This document shows positions 20,766 to 31,932 of a stretch of DNA of 64,000 nt, piece after piece. The first letter of the stretch is position 1; each line of letters opens with the position of its first letter. Position numbers and translations under genes: made by a program. This stretch comes from Conchocele bisecta (taxonomy: Eukaryota > Mollusca > Bivalvia > Lucinida > Thyasiridae), in assembly GCA_029237695.1 (NCBI GenBank), contig CM055265.1, positions 45,067,331-45,131,330 on the forward strand, given 5' to 3'. The notes below the pieces were generated by a model that was not told where the DNA came from, ran no database searches, and saw nothing but the letters and a program-made list of their open reading frames with translations.

Positions 20766-21150
20766 GTATCATAACTTTGTCACTATTATTGTTTTTTTTA
20801 TTGTAAATATTCAGTTCTGATTTTGGAATTTTCCTCCATTTGTACATGTACTTGAACATGTACTTGTACAGGTAATATATGGGATTTAGTACTAAACCCA
20901 TTGACCCGGCCTTAAATGAGCTTAGCTGTTGATAGGCCGTGAAACCCCAACAAACAAACAAAAATCGCACTGATCCCGCAAAAGTGTGATGGTGGGAGTA
21001 CTAAAAATTTTGCAGAAAATAGCCAAATATGTGGTAAAATGTTTAGTATGGATGCTGTGGGACCTATTTTCCTGTATAACCTGCACCCATCCTGCTCTGG
21101 ATATTCACTAATTAAAATATATGCTTAATTATTGTTGTTAAGAAAGAAAA
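20580..21150. repeat. scattered pieces of the large foldback-arm family
   Basis: TTTGGCTATTCTCTGCTAC (20591) and its complement near 21017, plus GGGACCTATTTTCC and GCTCTGGATATTCACTAATT near 21059-21110, match the left arm near 1320-1440. A SINE piece (20806-20968) lies between. No gene seen. Confidence 0.5.
20806..20968 (+). mobile_element. SINE 3' portion with AAAC-type tail
   Basis: Carries TTCAGTTCTGATTTTGGAA, TTAGTACTAAACCCATTGAC, TTAGCTGTTGATAGGCCG and ends CCCCAACAAACAAACAAA. The same 3' segment appears at 60855-60943 and 63145-63290. A short simple-repeat tail of this type is characteristic of SINEs mobilised by LINEs. The promoter part is not visible here. Confidence 0.6.
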
Positions 21151-21207
21151 CTTCACGATCCTGTGACCACCACCCTGGTGGTTGCCCAAAAAGTCAGCAG
21201 TTGGAAT

Positions 21208-21775
21208 TGAAACTTCTGTCTGTTTCCCAAAACCTACCCAAATTTTACGGCCATATAAACAACACAAATACAATTTTTTTTTTGATAATATTAAATTTTA
21301 TCAACATTTAAGAATGAGCCTGCAGTTTAATTCGCGAAATTTGGTAAAATATTGATTTTATTACGAAAATGAGTTCTCTATGGGAATTTAACATGGGGAA
21401 AAAAGAGGTGGAGAACCTGGAGGAGGAATCGAAAAACGAAAAAAATTGGAAATTGATACTGACATCTAGCTATCATAGCTTGGAAATGAGTTACATTTTG
21501 AAACAAAAGTTACATTTTGAAAATCTGTCCACTATTTCTGAAATTAGAAAAAAATGTCCCCATGTTAAACTCTGTGAAGATGCATGTCTATGGGGATTTA
21601 ACATGTGGAAATTGTTTTTTCACAATAAAATCAATATTGGACCAAATTTCATGAAATAAAAAGTAGGCTCATTCTTAAATGTTGCTGTAATTTAATATTA
21701 TTGAAAAAAATATTGTTTTTGCATTGGTTATATGGCCGTAAAATTTGGGCAGGTTTTGTGAAACAGACAGTACAT
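21208..21775. mobile_element. 0.57-kb foldback element
   Basis: The arms are about 21208-21330 and 21664-21775. CTGTCTGTTTCCCAAAACC pairs with the sequence ending GTTTTGTGAAACAGACAG, AATTTTACGGCCATATAA pairs with TTATATGGCCGTAAAATT, and AACATTTAAGAATGAGCC pairs with GGCTCATTCTTAAATGTT. The loop (21331-21663) has a 96-codon frame with repeated GFNMWK/EFNMGK-type stretches; I judge it non-coding repeat sequence. Confidence 0.7.
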
Positions 21776-22242
21776 CACCTGGCAAACATGCGCAAAATAA
21801 AAAAATAAATCCAAACATTTATGGTTGAAAATGATGTAAAAGATACCATAACATGCGTGTGATGTAGATTAATACATCAATTGACCAGGTTCTGCAAGCA
21901 TGTCTATGGCATTAAACATATGGATTTCTGCACTATACAATTTTTACACCGTGCATGAATATCTGTTGATTTAATGAGGTTAAACCTGTAGTATCCGCGA
22001 CTGCTGGCCCTTTCCTGATCTAAAGTCAGTTTGTGTTTTATGACACTAAATATATTAGCGTCTTGTATTGTCGCGGGTTCCATTTATTCGCGGTAAACAC
22101 TATTTCCGGCATAAACAGATAACTGCCACCTATCGGTTGTTTACATATGCAAATGTGTAACTTGGACAGCGTTTTTGTACTGAATCAAGAAATAATTAAA
22201 AATGTAACAGTTCCTGGTAAGTTCTGAATGATACATACAATT

Positions 22243-22700
22243 TTTGTCGCGCCCGCTAGTGGAAAGCGCGATATAGTCAGCACTTTGGCGTACGTACGTA
22301 CGTACGTGTGTCCGGTTAAAAGTTTTTGGTTAAAGTTTTTGGTTAAAGTTTTTGGTTAAAGTTTTTTGTTATACTATATCTCTGCAACTGCTTTGCCCAT
22401 TACCTTGAAACTTCACATGGGTGTTTATCATCATCCATATTTTCATTCTACCCTCCCACCGGTGCGGCCTCTGCCCAATGACAAGGTCAAATTACTTTGA
22501 GTTTTTGGTTAAAGTTTTTGGTTAAAGTTTTTTTCATGTACTATATCTATGCACGTACTTTGCCAATTACCTTGAACCTTCACATGCCTGTTTATCATCA
22601 TCCATATTTTCATTCTACCCCCCACCCGTGTGGCCCCTGTGCCCAATGTCAAGGTCAAATTACTTTGAAGTTTTTGGTTAAAGTTTTTGGTTAAAGTTTT
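22243..22700. repeat. GTCGCGCC-type module start with GGTTAAAGTTTTT minisatellite
   Basis: TTGTCGCGCCCGCT...AAAGCGCGATATAGTC forms a hairpin cap, followed by an ACGT/TACG run near 22290 and a GTTTTTGGTTAAA minisatellite at 22318-22365, 22500-22530 and 22672-22700. The in-between text (TATCTCTGCAACTGCTTTGCC ... CAAGGTCAAATTACTTTG) occurs twice here and again at 28665-28960. The matching end motif GGCGCGACATGCAGGCCGCG is at 49160-49180, so later modules are nested inside this one. Confidence 0.5.
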
Positions 22701-22701
22701 T

Positions 22702-23932
22702 AGCTCGACTATTCGAAGAATAGTTAGAGCTTATGTAGTCACCCCGGCGTCGGCGTCGGCGTCGGTGTCGGCGTCGGCGTCGCTGTCACGCCTTGGTTAA
22801 GGTTTTTAGTCAAGCTTGTATATGGAATACTACTGGCCCTACACCCACCATACTTGGACAACTTCATCTCCTAGTGATGTACATCAATAACCCCTGATCT
22901 ATATTTGACCTTGACCTACATTTCCTCTTGAATTACTTAGTTAATTCCCCTTGGTTAAGGTTTTTAGTCAACCTTGGTTAAGGTTTTTAGTCAAGCTTGT
23001 ACATGGAATACTATTGTGCATACAGACACCATACTTGCACAACCTTTTTCTCATAGGGATGTACATCAATAACCCCTGATCTATATTTGACCTTGACCTA
23101 CATTTCCTCTTGAATTACTTACTTAATTCCCATTGGTTAAGGTTTTTAGTCAAGCTTGTAGATGGAATACTCCTGGCCCTACACCAACCATACTTGGACA
23201 ACTTCATCTCCTAGTGATGTACATCAACAACCCCTGACCTATATTTGACCTTGACCTACATTTAACTTTGAATTACATAGTTAATTCCCCTTGGTTAAGG
23301 TTTTTACTCAACCTTGGTTAAGGTTTTTAGTCAAGCTTGTAGATGGAATACTATTGTGCATACAGACACCATACTTGGATAACTTATTCTCATAGGGATG
23401 TACATCAATAACCCCTGACCTATATGTTACCGTCACCTACATTTAACCTTGAATTACTTACTTATTTCCCCTTGGTTAAGGTTTGTACTCAAACTTGGTT
23501 AATGTTTATAGTCAAGCTTGTATATGGAATACTCCTGGGCCTACATCAACCATACTTGGACAACTTCATCTCCTAGTGATGTACATCAATAATCCCTGAA
23601 CTATATTTGACCTTGACCTACTTTTATCCTTGGATTACTTAGTTATTTCCCCTTGGTTAAGGTTTTTAGTCAAGCTTGTATATGGAATACTCCTGGGCCT
23701 ACAGCAACCATACTTGGAAAACTTCCTCACCTAGTGATGTACATCAATAACCCCTGACCTATATCTGACATTGACCTACATTTAACCTTGAATTACTTAC
23801 TTAATTTCCCTTGGTTAAGGTTTTTAGTCAACCTTGGTTAAGGTTTTTATGCAGGCCACCTTGTTTGTCAAGCTATGTGTACATCGACAACCCTCGTAGT
23901 CGAGCTATGCTGTTCTCCTACAGCCCTCGTTT
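22702..23932. mobile_element. Helentron-like module with about 170-bp tandem array (family beta, 6 units)
   Basis: Begins AGCTCGACTATTCGAAG, continues with a GGCGTC hexamer run (22744-22785) and then about six imperfect units of 155-185 bp marked by TTGACCTTGACCTACATTT and CTTGGTTAAGGTTTTTAGTC. It ends TAGTCGAGCTATGCTG, a short hairpin and CTCGTTT. The caps AGCTCGACTA and TAGTCGAGCT are inverted repeats. Short inverted caps, inner tandem arrays and a 3'-terminal hairpin are the layout of Helentron-derived ('pearl', DINE-like) elements; no Rep/helicase gene is present. Confidence 0.6.
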
Positions 23933-24323
23933 AAGATTTCAAACAATTTAACTGATATGTTTCAGTTGAGAAAAATAATTAAAATGTACATCACTTGATT
24001 TGTTCCAGTTTTCAAGATATTTTCCACTGTTGACATGATTCCTTTTCAAGTTATGTTACCCTGAACACATTTGGCACACGTATAGCCCACCATAGTACGT
24101 CAACAATTTCTACATAATGCATTTCCGCTATTACTGTATCAAAAATCACAATTTGTGAAACATAATACTTTTCACTTGTGAAATAATATGTTACCACCTA
24201 TGGAAATGGATTTCCAATCTCGCCACTATTTGAATATATAATTGGTAACAATCGATTGTGCACAATCTAGCTATCATAACGTTCACTGTGCTGACCACTT
24301 TGACTACCACCTTGTATGAAATA

Positions 24324-24590
24324 TGTGGCTGTGACTGGAGAAATGGGGCTTATGGGTTTTGCGACCAGTGTAGATCCTGATCAGCCTGTGCATCCGCACA
24401 GTCTGATCAGGATCTGCACTGTTCGCCATTCCATCAATGATGCACCTGTCATGCTTTTAACAAGCAATTTATATTGTTAACCGTCTACAGGAGTCTGCTA
24501 TAAATTTGATCAGCAGCTGCACCGGTCACAGATCCCACAAATCTCATTTCTCCAGTCACAGCCACATATGGGTTAATTGTCACATGCTCA
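24324..24590. mobile_element. complete member of the TGTGGCTGTGACTGGAG MITE family
   Basis: Left end ATATGTGGCTGTGACTGGAG, right end CTCCAGTCACAGCCACATAT, an inverted repeat of roughly 50 bp with mismatches. An inner hairpin GATCAGCCTGTGCATCCGC with its complement follows the left arm. Other members or pieces: 14180-14640, 16976-17165, 51417-51668, 52185-52310 and 60757-61350. Superfamily undetermined. Confidence 0.7.
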
Positions 24591-24827
24591 TGATCCACTC
24601 CTCTGGCAGGATGGGTAATTACGAGTGTAATTGACGTACAAATTGGTAGTTGTGTGAGCTAACATGGAGTCATGACGTTTCATTGGCATCGGCATCGGCA
24701 TAGCTGGTTCAAGGGGAACATATAAACCCATGTTTGCTTTTTCCAGTGTTCTTCTATTTGTCCCCATATGCTTCGGCCATTAAAGACGATTTACATTCCA
24801 ATGCAATGAAGTATTGTCGAACCACGT

Positions 24828-24933
24828 TTTTTGTCGCGCCTGCTTGCGTAAAGCGCGATATAGTCGGCACTTTGGCGTACATACGTATGTACGTACGTAC
24901 GTGTGTCCGGTTAAAGATTTTGGTTAAGTTTTT
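24828..24933. repeat. GTCGCGCC-type cap with ACGT microsatellite
   Basis: TTTTGTCGCGCCTGCTTGCG and AAAGCGCGATATAGTC form the cap, then TACGTACGTACGTGTGTCCG and GGTTAAGTTTTT lead directly into the family alpha module at 24934. Similar leaders at 28965-29010 and 29030-29118. Confidence 0.5.
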
Positions 24934-26970
24934 AGCTCACTTGAGCGAAGCTCATGTGAGCTGTTGTTACCGCAATGTGTACGTCGTCCGTCGTCCGTCG
25001 TCGTCGTCTGTGAACATTTTCAAACGTCTTCTCCTCGGTAACCATTGAGCCTATAGTCACCAAACTTCATGGTCATGGTCCTTAGGTAGGGGGATTACAA
25101 AATTGTTAAAATGATGTCATTACGTAATCCAAGATGGCCGCCGTCTAAAAATAGCACAAATTCTTCAAAAATCTTCTTCTCAAGAACCACCAACCGGATT
25201 TCGACAAAACTTTGTAGGAATGATCGATGTACAATGCTCTTTCAAAGTTGTTAAAATGGTGACCCCGAGGTCAAAAATGGGCATGGCCCGTGGGGTCAAA
25301 TTGGGGTCAAATTTTATTTTTGACCGAATATGGTCATGTCATATACCAAATTGAAGGTATCAATGAGGCAATCACTCTGGTGCATTTTTTGTCGAAATCG
25401 AATGGTTATGTCATCCAAGAAAGGTCGCCGAAAGGTCAAAAGGTCGTTCTTTTATTAGAGATTTAAAAATTCTTCTTTACATGAACCGCTTGGCCCATGG
25501 TAGTCAAACTTAAAAGTTATGGTCCATGGGTGAAACCTTTTCAGATTTGTTAAAATGGAGGTCATCGCTAATCCAAGATGGCCGCATCTAAAAATAGCAT
25601 AAATTCTTAAAAAATCTTCTTCTCATGAACTGCAAGCCGGATTTCAACAAAACTTGGTAGGAATGATCGATGTACAATGCTCTTTCAAAGTTGTTAAAAT
25701 GGTGACCCCGGGGTCAAAAATGGGCGTGGCACGTGGGGTCAAATTTGGGTCAAATTTTATTTTTGACCGAATATGGTCATGTTATATATCAAATCGAAGG
25801 TATCAACGAGGCGATCACTCTGGTACATTTTTTGTTGAAATCGGATTGTTATGTCATCCAAGATGGCCACCGAAATGTCAAAAGGTCGTTCTTTTATTAG
25901 AGATTTCAAAATTCTTCTTCACATGAACCGCTTGGCCCATGGTTGCCAAACTTAAAAGTTATGGTCCATGGGTGAAGCCTTTTCAGATTTGTCAAAATGG
26001 AGGTCATCGCTAGCATAAATTCTTAAAAAATCTTCTTCTCATGAACCGCTAGCTGGATTTTGACGAAACTTGGTAGGAATGATTGATGTACAATGCTCTT
26101 TCAAATTTGTTAAAATGGTGACCCCGGGGTCAAAAATGGGCGTGGCCCGTGGGGTCAAATTTTATTTTTGACCGAATATGGTCACGTTATATATCAAATC
26201 GAAGGTATCAATGAGGCGATCACTCTGGTACATTATTTGTCGAAATCGGATTGTTATGTCATCCAAGATGGCCGCCGAAATTTCAAAAGGTCGTTCTTTT
26301 ATTAGAGATTTCAAAGTTCTTCTTCACATGAACCGCTTGGCCCATGGTAGCCAAACTTATAAGTTATGGTCCATGGGTGAAGCCTTTTCAGATTTGTTAA
26401 AATGGAGGTCATCGCTAATCCAAGATGGCCGCCATCTAAAGATAGCATATATTCTTAAACAAAATTCTCATGAACTGCTGGCCGGATTTCGACGAAACTT
26501 GGTAGGAATGATCGATTTACAATACTCTTTCAAAGTTGTGAAAATAGTGACCCTGGGGTCAAAAATGGGCATGGCCCGTGGTGTGAAATTGGGGTCAAAT
26601 TTTATTTTTGACTGAATATGCTCATGTTTTTATCAAATTGAACGTATCGATGAGGCGATTGCTCTGGTGCAATATTTGTCGGAATCGGATGATTATGTCA
26701 TCCATGATGGCCACCAAAAAGTCCATTTATTCAAGATTTTTAACGTCTTTTTCTCAGGAACCACATGGCCGATGCTGGACAAACTTCATAGGAAGTTAAG
26801 ATCCTTGGGTGAAGCATTTTCAAATTTGGTAAAATGAGTCATCGCTTAATCCAAGATGACCGCCATCTAAAAATAGCACAATTTTTTTAAAACACAACTC
26901 AATTTCACATTCTCCTCTGGTGTTCATGGAGTCAGGTGAGCGAATTAGGGCCATCATGGCCCTATTGTTT
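24934..26970. mobile_element. Helentron-like module with about 440-bp tandem array (family alpha, copy A)
   Basis: Begins AGCTCACTTGAGCGAAGC, then a CGTCGTC run. About four units of 415-445 bp follow, each with GATCGATGTACAATGCTC, ATGGTGACCCCGGGGTC, ATCCAAGATGGCCGCC and CCATGGGTGAAGCC. It ends GTCAGGTGAGCGAATT, the hairpin AGGGCCATCATGGCCCT and TTGTTT. Runs of open codons across the units keep the same peptide in every unit only because the DNA repeats; I do not read them as genes. Confidence 0.65.
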
Positions 26971-27061
26971 GGTTAAAGTTTTTGGTTAAGTTTTTTGGTT
27001 TAGTTTTTTGGTTAAAGTTTTTTGGTTAAGTTTTTTGGTTAAATTTTTGGTTAAAGTTTTT
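26971..27061. repeat. GGTTAAGTTTTTT minisatellite
   Basis: Seven or so units of 12-15 bp (GGTTAAAGTTTTT, GGTTAAGTTTTTT) lie exactly between the end of module A and the start of module B. The same unit precedes modules at 22690, 24910 and 29096 and follows one at 49079, so it is the preferred or shared flank of these elements. Confidence 0.75.
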
Positions 27062-28662
27062 AGCTCACCTGAGCGAAGCTCATGTGAGCTATTGTTACCG
27101 CAATGTGTCCGTCGTCCGTCGTCCGTCGTCGTCCGTGAACATTTTCAAACGTCTTCTCCTCGGTAACCATTGGGTCTATAGTCACCAAACTTCATGGTCA
27201 TGGTCCTTAGGTAGGGGGATTACAAAATTATTAAAATGACGTCATTACATAATCCAAGATGGCCGCCGTCTAAAAATAGCACAAATTCTTAAAAAATCTT
27301 CTTCTCAAGAACCGCCAACCGGATTTCGACAAAACTTGGTAGGAATGATCGATGTACATTGCTCTTTCAAAGTTGTTAAAATGGTGACCCCGGGGTCAAA
27401 AATGGGTGTGGCCCGTGGGGTCAAATTGGGGTCAAATTTTTTTTTGACTGAATATGGTAATTTCATATATCAAATTGAAGGTATCAAAGAGGCGATCACT
27501 CTGGTGCATTTTTTGTCGAAATCGGATTGTTATGTCATCCAAGATGGCCGCCGAAAGGTGAAAAGGTTCTTTTATTAGAGATTTCAAAATTCTTCTTCAC
27601 ATGAACCGCTTGGCCCATGGTAGTCAAACTTAAAAGTTATGGTCCATGGGTGAAGCCTTTTTAGATTTGTTAAAATGGAGGTCATCGCTAATCCAAGATG
27701 GCCGCCGTCTAAAAATAGCATAAATTCTTAAAAAATCTTCTTCTCATGAACCGCTTGCCGGATTTGGACGAAACTTGGTAGGAATGATTGATGTACATTG
27801 TTCTTTCAAAGTTGTTAAAATGGTGACCCCGGGGTCAAAAACGGGCGTGGCCCGTGGGGTCAAATTGGGGTCAAATTTTATTTTTGACCGAATATGGTCA
27901 TGTCATATATCAAATTGAAGGTATCAATGAGGCGATCACTCTGGTACATTTTTTGTCGAAATCGGATTGTTATGTCATCCAAGATGGCCGCCGAAAGGTC
28001 AAAAAGTTGTTCTTTTATTAGAGATTTCAAAATTCTTCTTCACATGAACCGCTTGGCCCATGGTAGCCAAACTTAAAAGTTATGGTCCATGGGTGAAGCC
28101 TTTTCAGATTTGTTAAAATGGAGGTCATCGCTAATCCAAGATGGCCGCCGTGTAAAAATAGCATAAATTCTTAAAAAATCTTCTCATGAACCGCTAGCCG
28201 GATTTCGACGAAACTTGGTAGGAATGATCGATGTACATTGCTCTTTGAAAGTTGTTAAAATGGTGACCCCGGGGTCAAAAATGTGCGTGGCCCGTGGGGT
28301 CAAATTGGGGTCAAATTTTATTTTTGACTGAATATGGTCATGTCATATATCAAATTGAAGGTATCAATGAGGCGATCACTCTGGTGCAATATTTGTCGGA
28401 ATCGGATGATTATGTCATCCATGATGGCCACCAAAAGGTCCATTTATTCATGATTTTTAACGTCTTTTTCTCAGGAACCACATGGCCGATGCTGGGTGAA
28501 GCATTTTCAGATTTTGTAAAATGAGAGTCATCGCTTAATGCAAGATGACCGCCATCTAAAAATAACACAATTTTTTTAAAACACATGAACTCAATGTCAC
28601 ATTCTCCTCTGGTGTTCATGGAGTCAGGTGAGCGAATTAGGGCCATCATGGCCCTCTTGTTT
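27062..28662. mobile_element. Helentron-like module, family alpha, copy B
   Basis: Begins AGCTCACCTGAGCGAAGC, has three units of about 440 bp, and ends TCAGGTGAGCGAATT, the AGGGCCATCATGGCCCT hairpin and CTTGTTT. A last partial unit carries the GTCCATTTATTCATGATT variant, which is also the last unit type in copies A and C, so unit order is conserved between copies. Confidence 0.65.
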
Positions 28663-29118
28663 GTGATACTATATATCTGCAACTGCTTTGCCCATTACCT
28701 TGAAACTTCACATGGGTGTTTATCATCATCTATATTTTCATTCTACCCCCCTCCCGTGCGGCCCCTGTGCCCAATGTCAAGGTCAAATTACTTTGAAGTT
28801 TTTGGTTAAGTTTTTTGGTTGAACTTTTTTGTTATACTATATCTCTGCAACTGCTTTGCCCATTACCTTCAAACTTCACATGGGTGTTTATCATCATCCA
28901 TATTTTCATTCTACCCCACACCCGTGCGACCCCTGTGCCCAATGTCAAGGTCAGATTACTTTTTTGTCGCGCCCGCTTGCGCTAGTCGGCACTTTGGCAC
29001 TTGTGTCCGGTTAAAGTTTTTAGTTAAGTTTTTGTCGCGCCTGCTTGTGGAAAACGCGATATAGTCTGCACTTTGGCGTACGTACGTGTGTCCGGTTACA
29101 GTTTTTGGTTAAGTTTTT
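28663..29118. repeat. paired text repeats and GTCGCGCC caps between modules
   Basis: Two copies of the TATCTGCAACTGCTTTGCCC ... AATGTCAAGGTCA segment (28668-28795, 28845-28960) precede two GTCGCGCC cap fragments (28965-29010, 29030-29118) with ACGTACGTG. They match 22370-22660. No gene seen. Confidence 0.5.
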
Positions 29119-30898
29119 AGCTCACCTGAGCGAAGCTCATGTGAGCTATTGTTACTGCAATGTGTCCGTCGTCGTCTGTCGTCGTTGTCCGTGAACATTT
29201 TCAAACGTCTTCTCCTCGGTAACCATTGGGCCTATAGTCACCAAACTTCATGGTCATGCTTTAGGTAGGGGGATTACAAAATTGTTAAAATGACGTCATT
29301 ACGTAATCCATGATGGCCACCATCTAAAAATAGCACAAATTCTTCAAAAATCTTCTTCTCAAGAAGTGCCAACCGGATTTCGACAAAACTTGGTAGGAAT
29401 GATCGATGTACAATGCTCTTTCAAAGTTGTTAAAATGGTGACCCCGGGGTCAAAAATGGGTGTGGCCCGTGGGGTGCATTTTTTGTCGAAATCGGATTGT
29501 TATGTCATCCAAGATGGCCGCCAAAAGGTCAAAAAGTTGTTTTTTTATTAGAGATTTCAAAATTCTTCTTCACACAAACTACTTGGCCCATGGTGGCCAA
29601 ACTTCACAGTTATGGTCCATGGGTGAAGCCTTTTCAGATTTGTTAAAATGGAGGTCGTCACTAATCCAAGATGGCCGCCGTCTAAAAATAGTACAAATTC
29701 TTAAAAAATCTTCTTCTCATGAACCGCCAGCCGGATTTCGATGAAACTTGGCAGGAATGATCGATGTACAATGCTCTTTCAAAGTTGTTAAAATGGTGAC
29801 CCCGGGGTCAAAAAATGGGCGTGGCCCGTGTGGTCAAATTGGGGTCAAATTTTATTTTTGACCAAATATGGTGATGTTATATATCAAATCGAAGGTAACA
29901 ACGAGGCGATCACTCTGGTGCATTTATTGTCGTAATTGGATGGTTATGTAATCCAAGATGGCCGCCAAAAGGTCAAAAGGCCGTTCTTTTATCAGAGATT
30001 TCAAAATTCTTCTTCACATGAACTGGCCCATGGTAGCCAAACTTAAAAGTTATGGTCCATGGGTGAAGCCTTTTCAGATTTGTTAAAATGGAGGTCATCG
30101 CTAATCCAAGATGGCCGCCGCATTAAAATAGCATAAATTCTTAAAAAAATCTTATTCTCATGAACCGCTGGCCGGATTTCGACGAAACTTGTAGGAATGA
30201 TCGATGTACAATGCTCTTTCGAAGTTGTTAAAATGGTGACCCCGGGGTCAAAAATGGGCGTGGCCCTTTGGGTCAAATTTTATTTTTGACCGAATATGGT
30301 CATGTCTATATCAAATCGAAGGTATCAAAGAAGCGATTGCTCTGGTGCATATTTTGTCGAAATTGGATGGTCATGTCATCCAAGATGGCCGCCGAAAGGT
30401 CAAAAGGTTGTTCTTTTATTAGAGATTTCAAAATTCTTCTTCACACGAACCGCTTTGCCCATGGTGGCTAAACTTTACAGTTATGGTCCATGGCCTTTTC
30501 AGATTTGTTAAAACGGAGGTCGTCGCTAATCCAAGATGGCCGCCATCTAAAAATAGCACAAATTCTTAAAAAATCTTCTCATGAACCGCCAGCCGGATTT
30601 CGACGAAACATGGTAGGAATTATCGATGTAGAATGCCCTTTCAAAGGTGTTAAAATGGTGACCCCGAGGTCAAAAAATGGGCGTGGCCCGTGGGGTCAAA
30701 TTTGATTTTTGACCGAATATGCTCATGTCATATATCAAATTGAAGATATCGATGAGGCGATTGCTCTGGTGCAATATTTGTCGAAATCGGATGATTATGT
30801 CATCGATGATGGCCGCCGAAAGGTCCATTTATTCAAGATTTTGAACGTATTTTTCTCAGAAACCAAATGGCCGATGCTGGCCAAACTTCATAGTAAGT
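29119..30898. mobile_element. Helentron-like module, family alpha, copy C, left part
   Basis: Begins AGCTCACCTGAGCGAAGC and contains four units (spacing about 357, 442 and 419 bp; the first is shortened). In its last unit it stops at ACTTCATAGTAAGT, where the Polinton begins. The remainder, GTTAAGATCCTTGGGTG onward, is found at 48907-49078. The uninterrupted equivalent is at 26783-26805 in copy A. This gives a precise insertion point. Confidence 0.75.
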
Positions 30899-31114
30899 AG
30901 TATATAGGGAGTCTACGAAGTGGTGGTATCATTTTCACCCCTCTACACTACCCCCACCACCCCCGAAAAATCAAAAATTGGTTAACGAGGAAATTGTCCC
31001 CCACCACCCCCGAAAAATCCAAAGATTGGTGTCATAAATACATCATGTTTTTTTTCACGTCCAATTGAACAGATAAAACTATACTAATAAAAAGGATTTG
31101 TTTTCGTCTCGTTG

Positions 31115-31418
31115 TCATATTGGTGTCATAAATACCTCATGTTCATTTTTCAACACGGCATTTTCCTCCTCCACTATAGCTAATTTATTCCGTAGATCAG
31201 CAACTAATTCTACCAACTCTAGTCTACCACGTTCACCTGTAGCCACCTGACAGCGTAGTTGCTTATGTCTACAAAGAGTTTGGGCACTAACGAATTTACA
31301 AGGGCATCTGGGGCATTGAAATTGTGGGGGGGACACAAGGAAACTTTCTACGTCTCGCTAGATGCCTTCGTAGATAGTCTTTACGCGTAAACGTCTTACA
31401 ACAAGTCTCACACTTCAT
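31115..31418 (-). pseudogene. TIR-encoded zinc-finger/coiled-coil gene, left copy
   Basis: The ATG at 31418 opens a frame whose first finger is CETCCKTFTRKDYLRRH (Cys-x2-Cys-x12-His spacing) with a Cys further on. A second finger, CPRCPCKFVSAQTLCRHKQL then RC, and a leucine-rich coiled coil (LVELVADLRNKLAIVEEENA) follow in another frame. A run of seven G on the plus strand near 31326-31332 (six in the right copy) causes the shift. Transcription would run from inside the element towards its end. A DNA-binding regulator of the element is a fair guess; function unknown. Confidence 0.65.
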
Positions 31419-31447
31419 TATATATGTATATGTATATGTTTATATTC

Positions 31448-31489
31448 AATTGGTCGTGAAAAAAACATAATGTTTTCACGACTAATTGA
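31448..31489. repeat. hairpin at the inner edge of the left TIR
   Basis: CAATTGGTCGTGAAAA and TTTTCACGACTAATTG pair around AAACATAATG. The mirror copy is at 48330-48371. It sits between the outward-reading zinc-finger gene and the inward-reading gene at 31531, so a promoter or terminator role is possible. It also shares CAATTGG with the interior palindromes. Confidence 0.6.
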
Positions 31490-31530
31490 ACAGATAAATT
31501 TCATAGGTTATAATAAAATATTATTACAAA

Positions 31531-31905
31531 ATGGATAATAAAATACGCAACGAATTGGAATCTTGTAATGTCTTTGTTGAAGAATTTGACGATGTTTCTA
31601 CAGCATTAAAACAGTGTAAAATGAGAACACTATGCGATATCGAATACATGAAATATCAGCATAATTTAATACGCTCCGATAAAAACGTTGCATTTACAAT
31701 ATTATACCGGCAATTATGTCGCTGGTACAAGTATCAAATTTGCGTAATGAAGCGACTAAATAGGATCGGAGAAACACTACCGAAACATTATCAAACTAAT
31801 TTTATAAAACAGTTTAAAATCAACGATTCGTTTACGGATATGCGTTTCTACGATATCACTTTTAACGAAGAAATTGGAAAATTATTATTAGAAATTGGAA
31901 ATTGA
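31531..31905 (+). CDS. unrecognised 124-residue Polinton protein
   Basis: Starts MDNKIRNELE, 19 bp inside the TIR. It is Cys- and Tyr-rich, largely helical in appearance, with no motif I recognise and no membrane segment. The frame is intact. A damaged tandem duplicate follows at 31933-32280, which supports it being a real gene. The leader ATAAAATATTATTACAAA before the ATG is AT-rich like those of other genes in the element. Confidence 0.6.
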   Translation: MDNKIRNELESCNVFVEEFDDVSTALKQCKMRTLCDIEYMKYQHNLIRSDKNVAFTILYRQLCRWYKYQICVMKRLNRIGETLPKHYQTNFIKQFKINDSFTDMRFYDITFNEEIGKLLLEIGN

Positions 31906-31932
31906 ACAGAAAAAAAACAACTATTAGAGAAA

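Larger units (their letters stand above)
30899..31512. repeat. left terminal inverted repeat of the Polinton
   Basis: Matches the reverse complement of 48304-48906 from 30933 inward. The outermost 34 bp (30899-30932) have no partner. C-rich outer part (CCCCCACCACCCCCG), two copies of TTGGTGTCATAAATAC 90 bp apart (near 31029 and 31120), the zinc-finger gene on the minus strand (31115-31418), and an inner hairpin at 31448-31489. Differences from the right copy include a 7-C against 6-C run, a 3-bp TGT, a 19-bp duplication in the right copy and a longer C/G-rich stretch there. Confidence 0.9.

Noticed and set aside
21369..21659. 96-codon frame starting MSSLWEFNMGKKEVEN
   Set aside because: It fills the loop of a foldback element, contains an internal duplication, and shows no domain or splice context.
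22744..22785. GGCGTC hexamer run as a CpG-rich promoter
   Set aside because: The same run occurs at the same place in all family beta modules (54915, 58145), so it is part of the repeat.
26971..27061. Regularly spaced repeats as a CRISPR-like array
   Set aside because: Units are 12-15 bp, adjacent and without unique spacers, in an animal genome; it is a minisatellite.
25654..30900. Many 60-145-codon frames with repeated peptides such as MVTPGSKMGVARGV
   Set aside because: They recur only because the 440-bp satellite repeats, change phase from unit to unit, and lack any domain.
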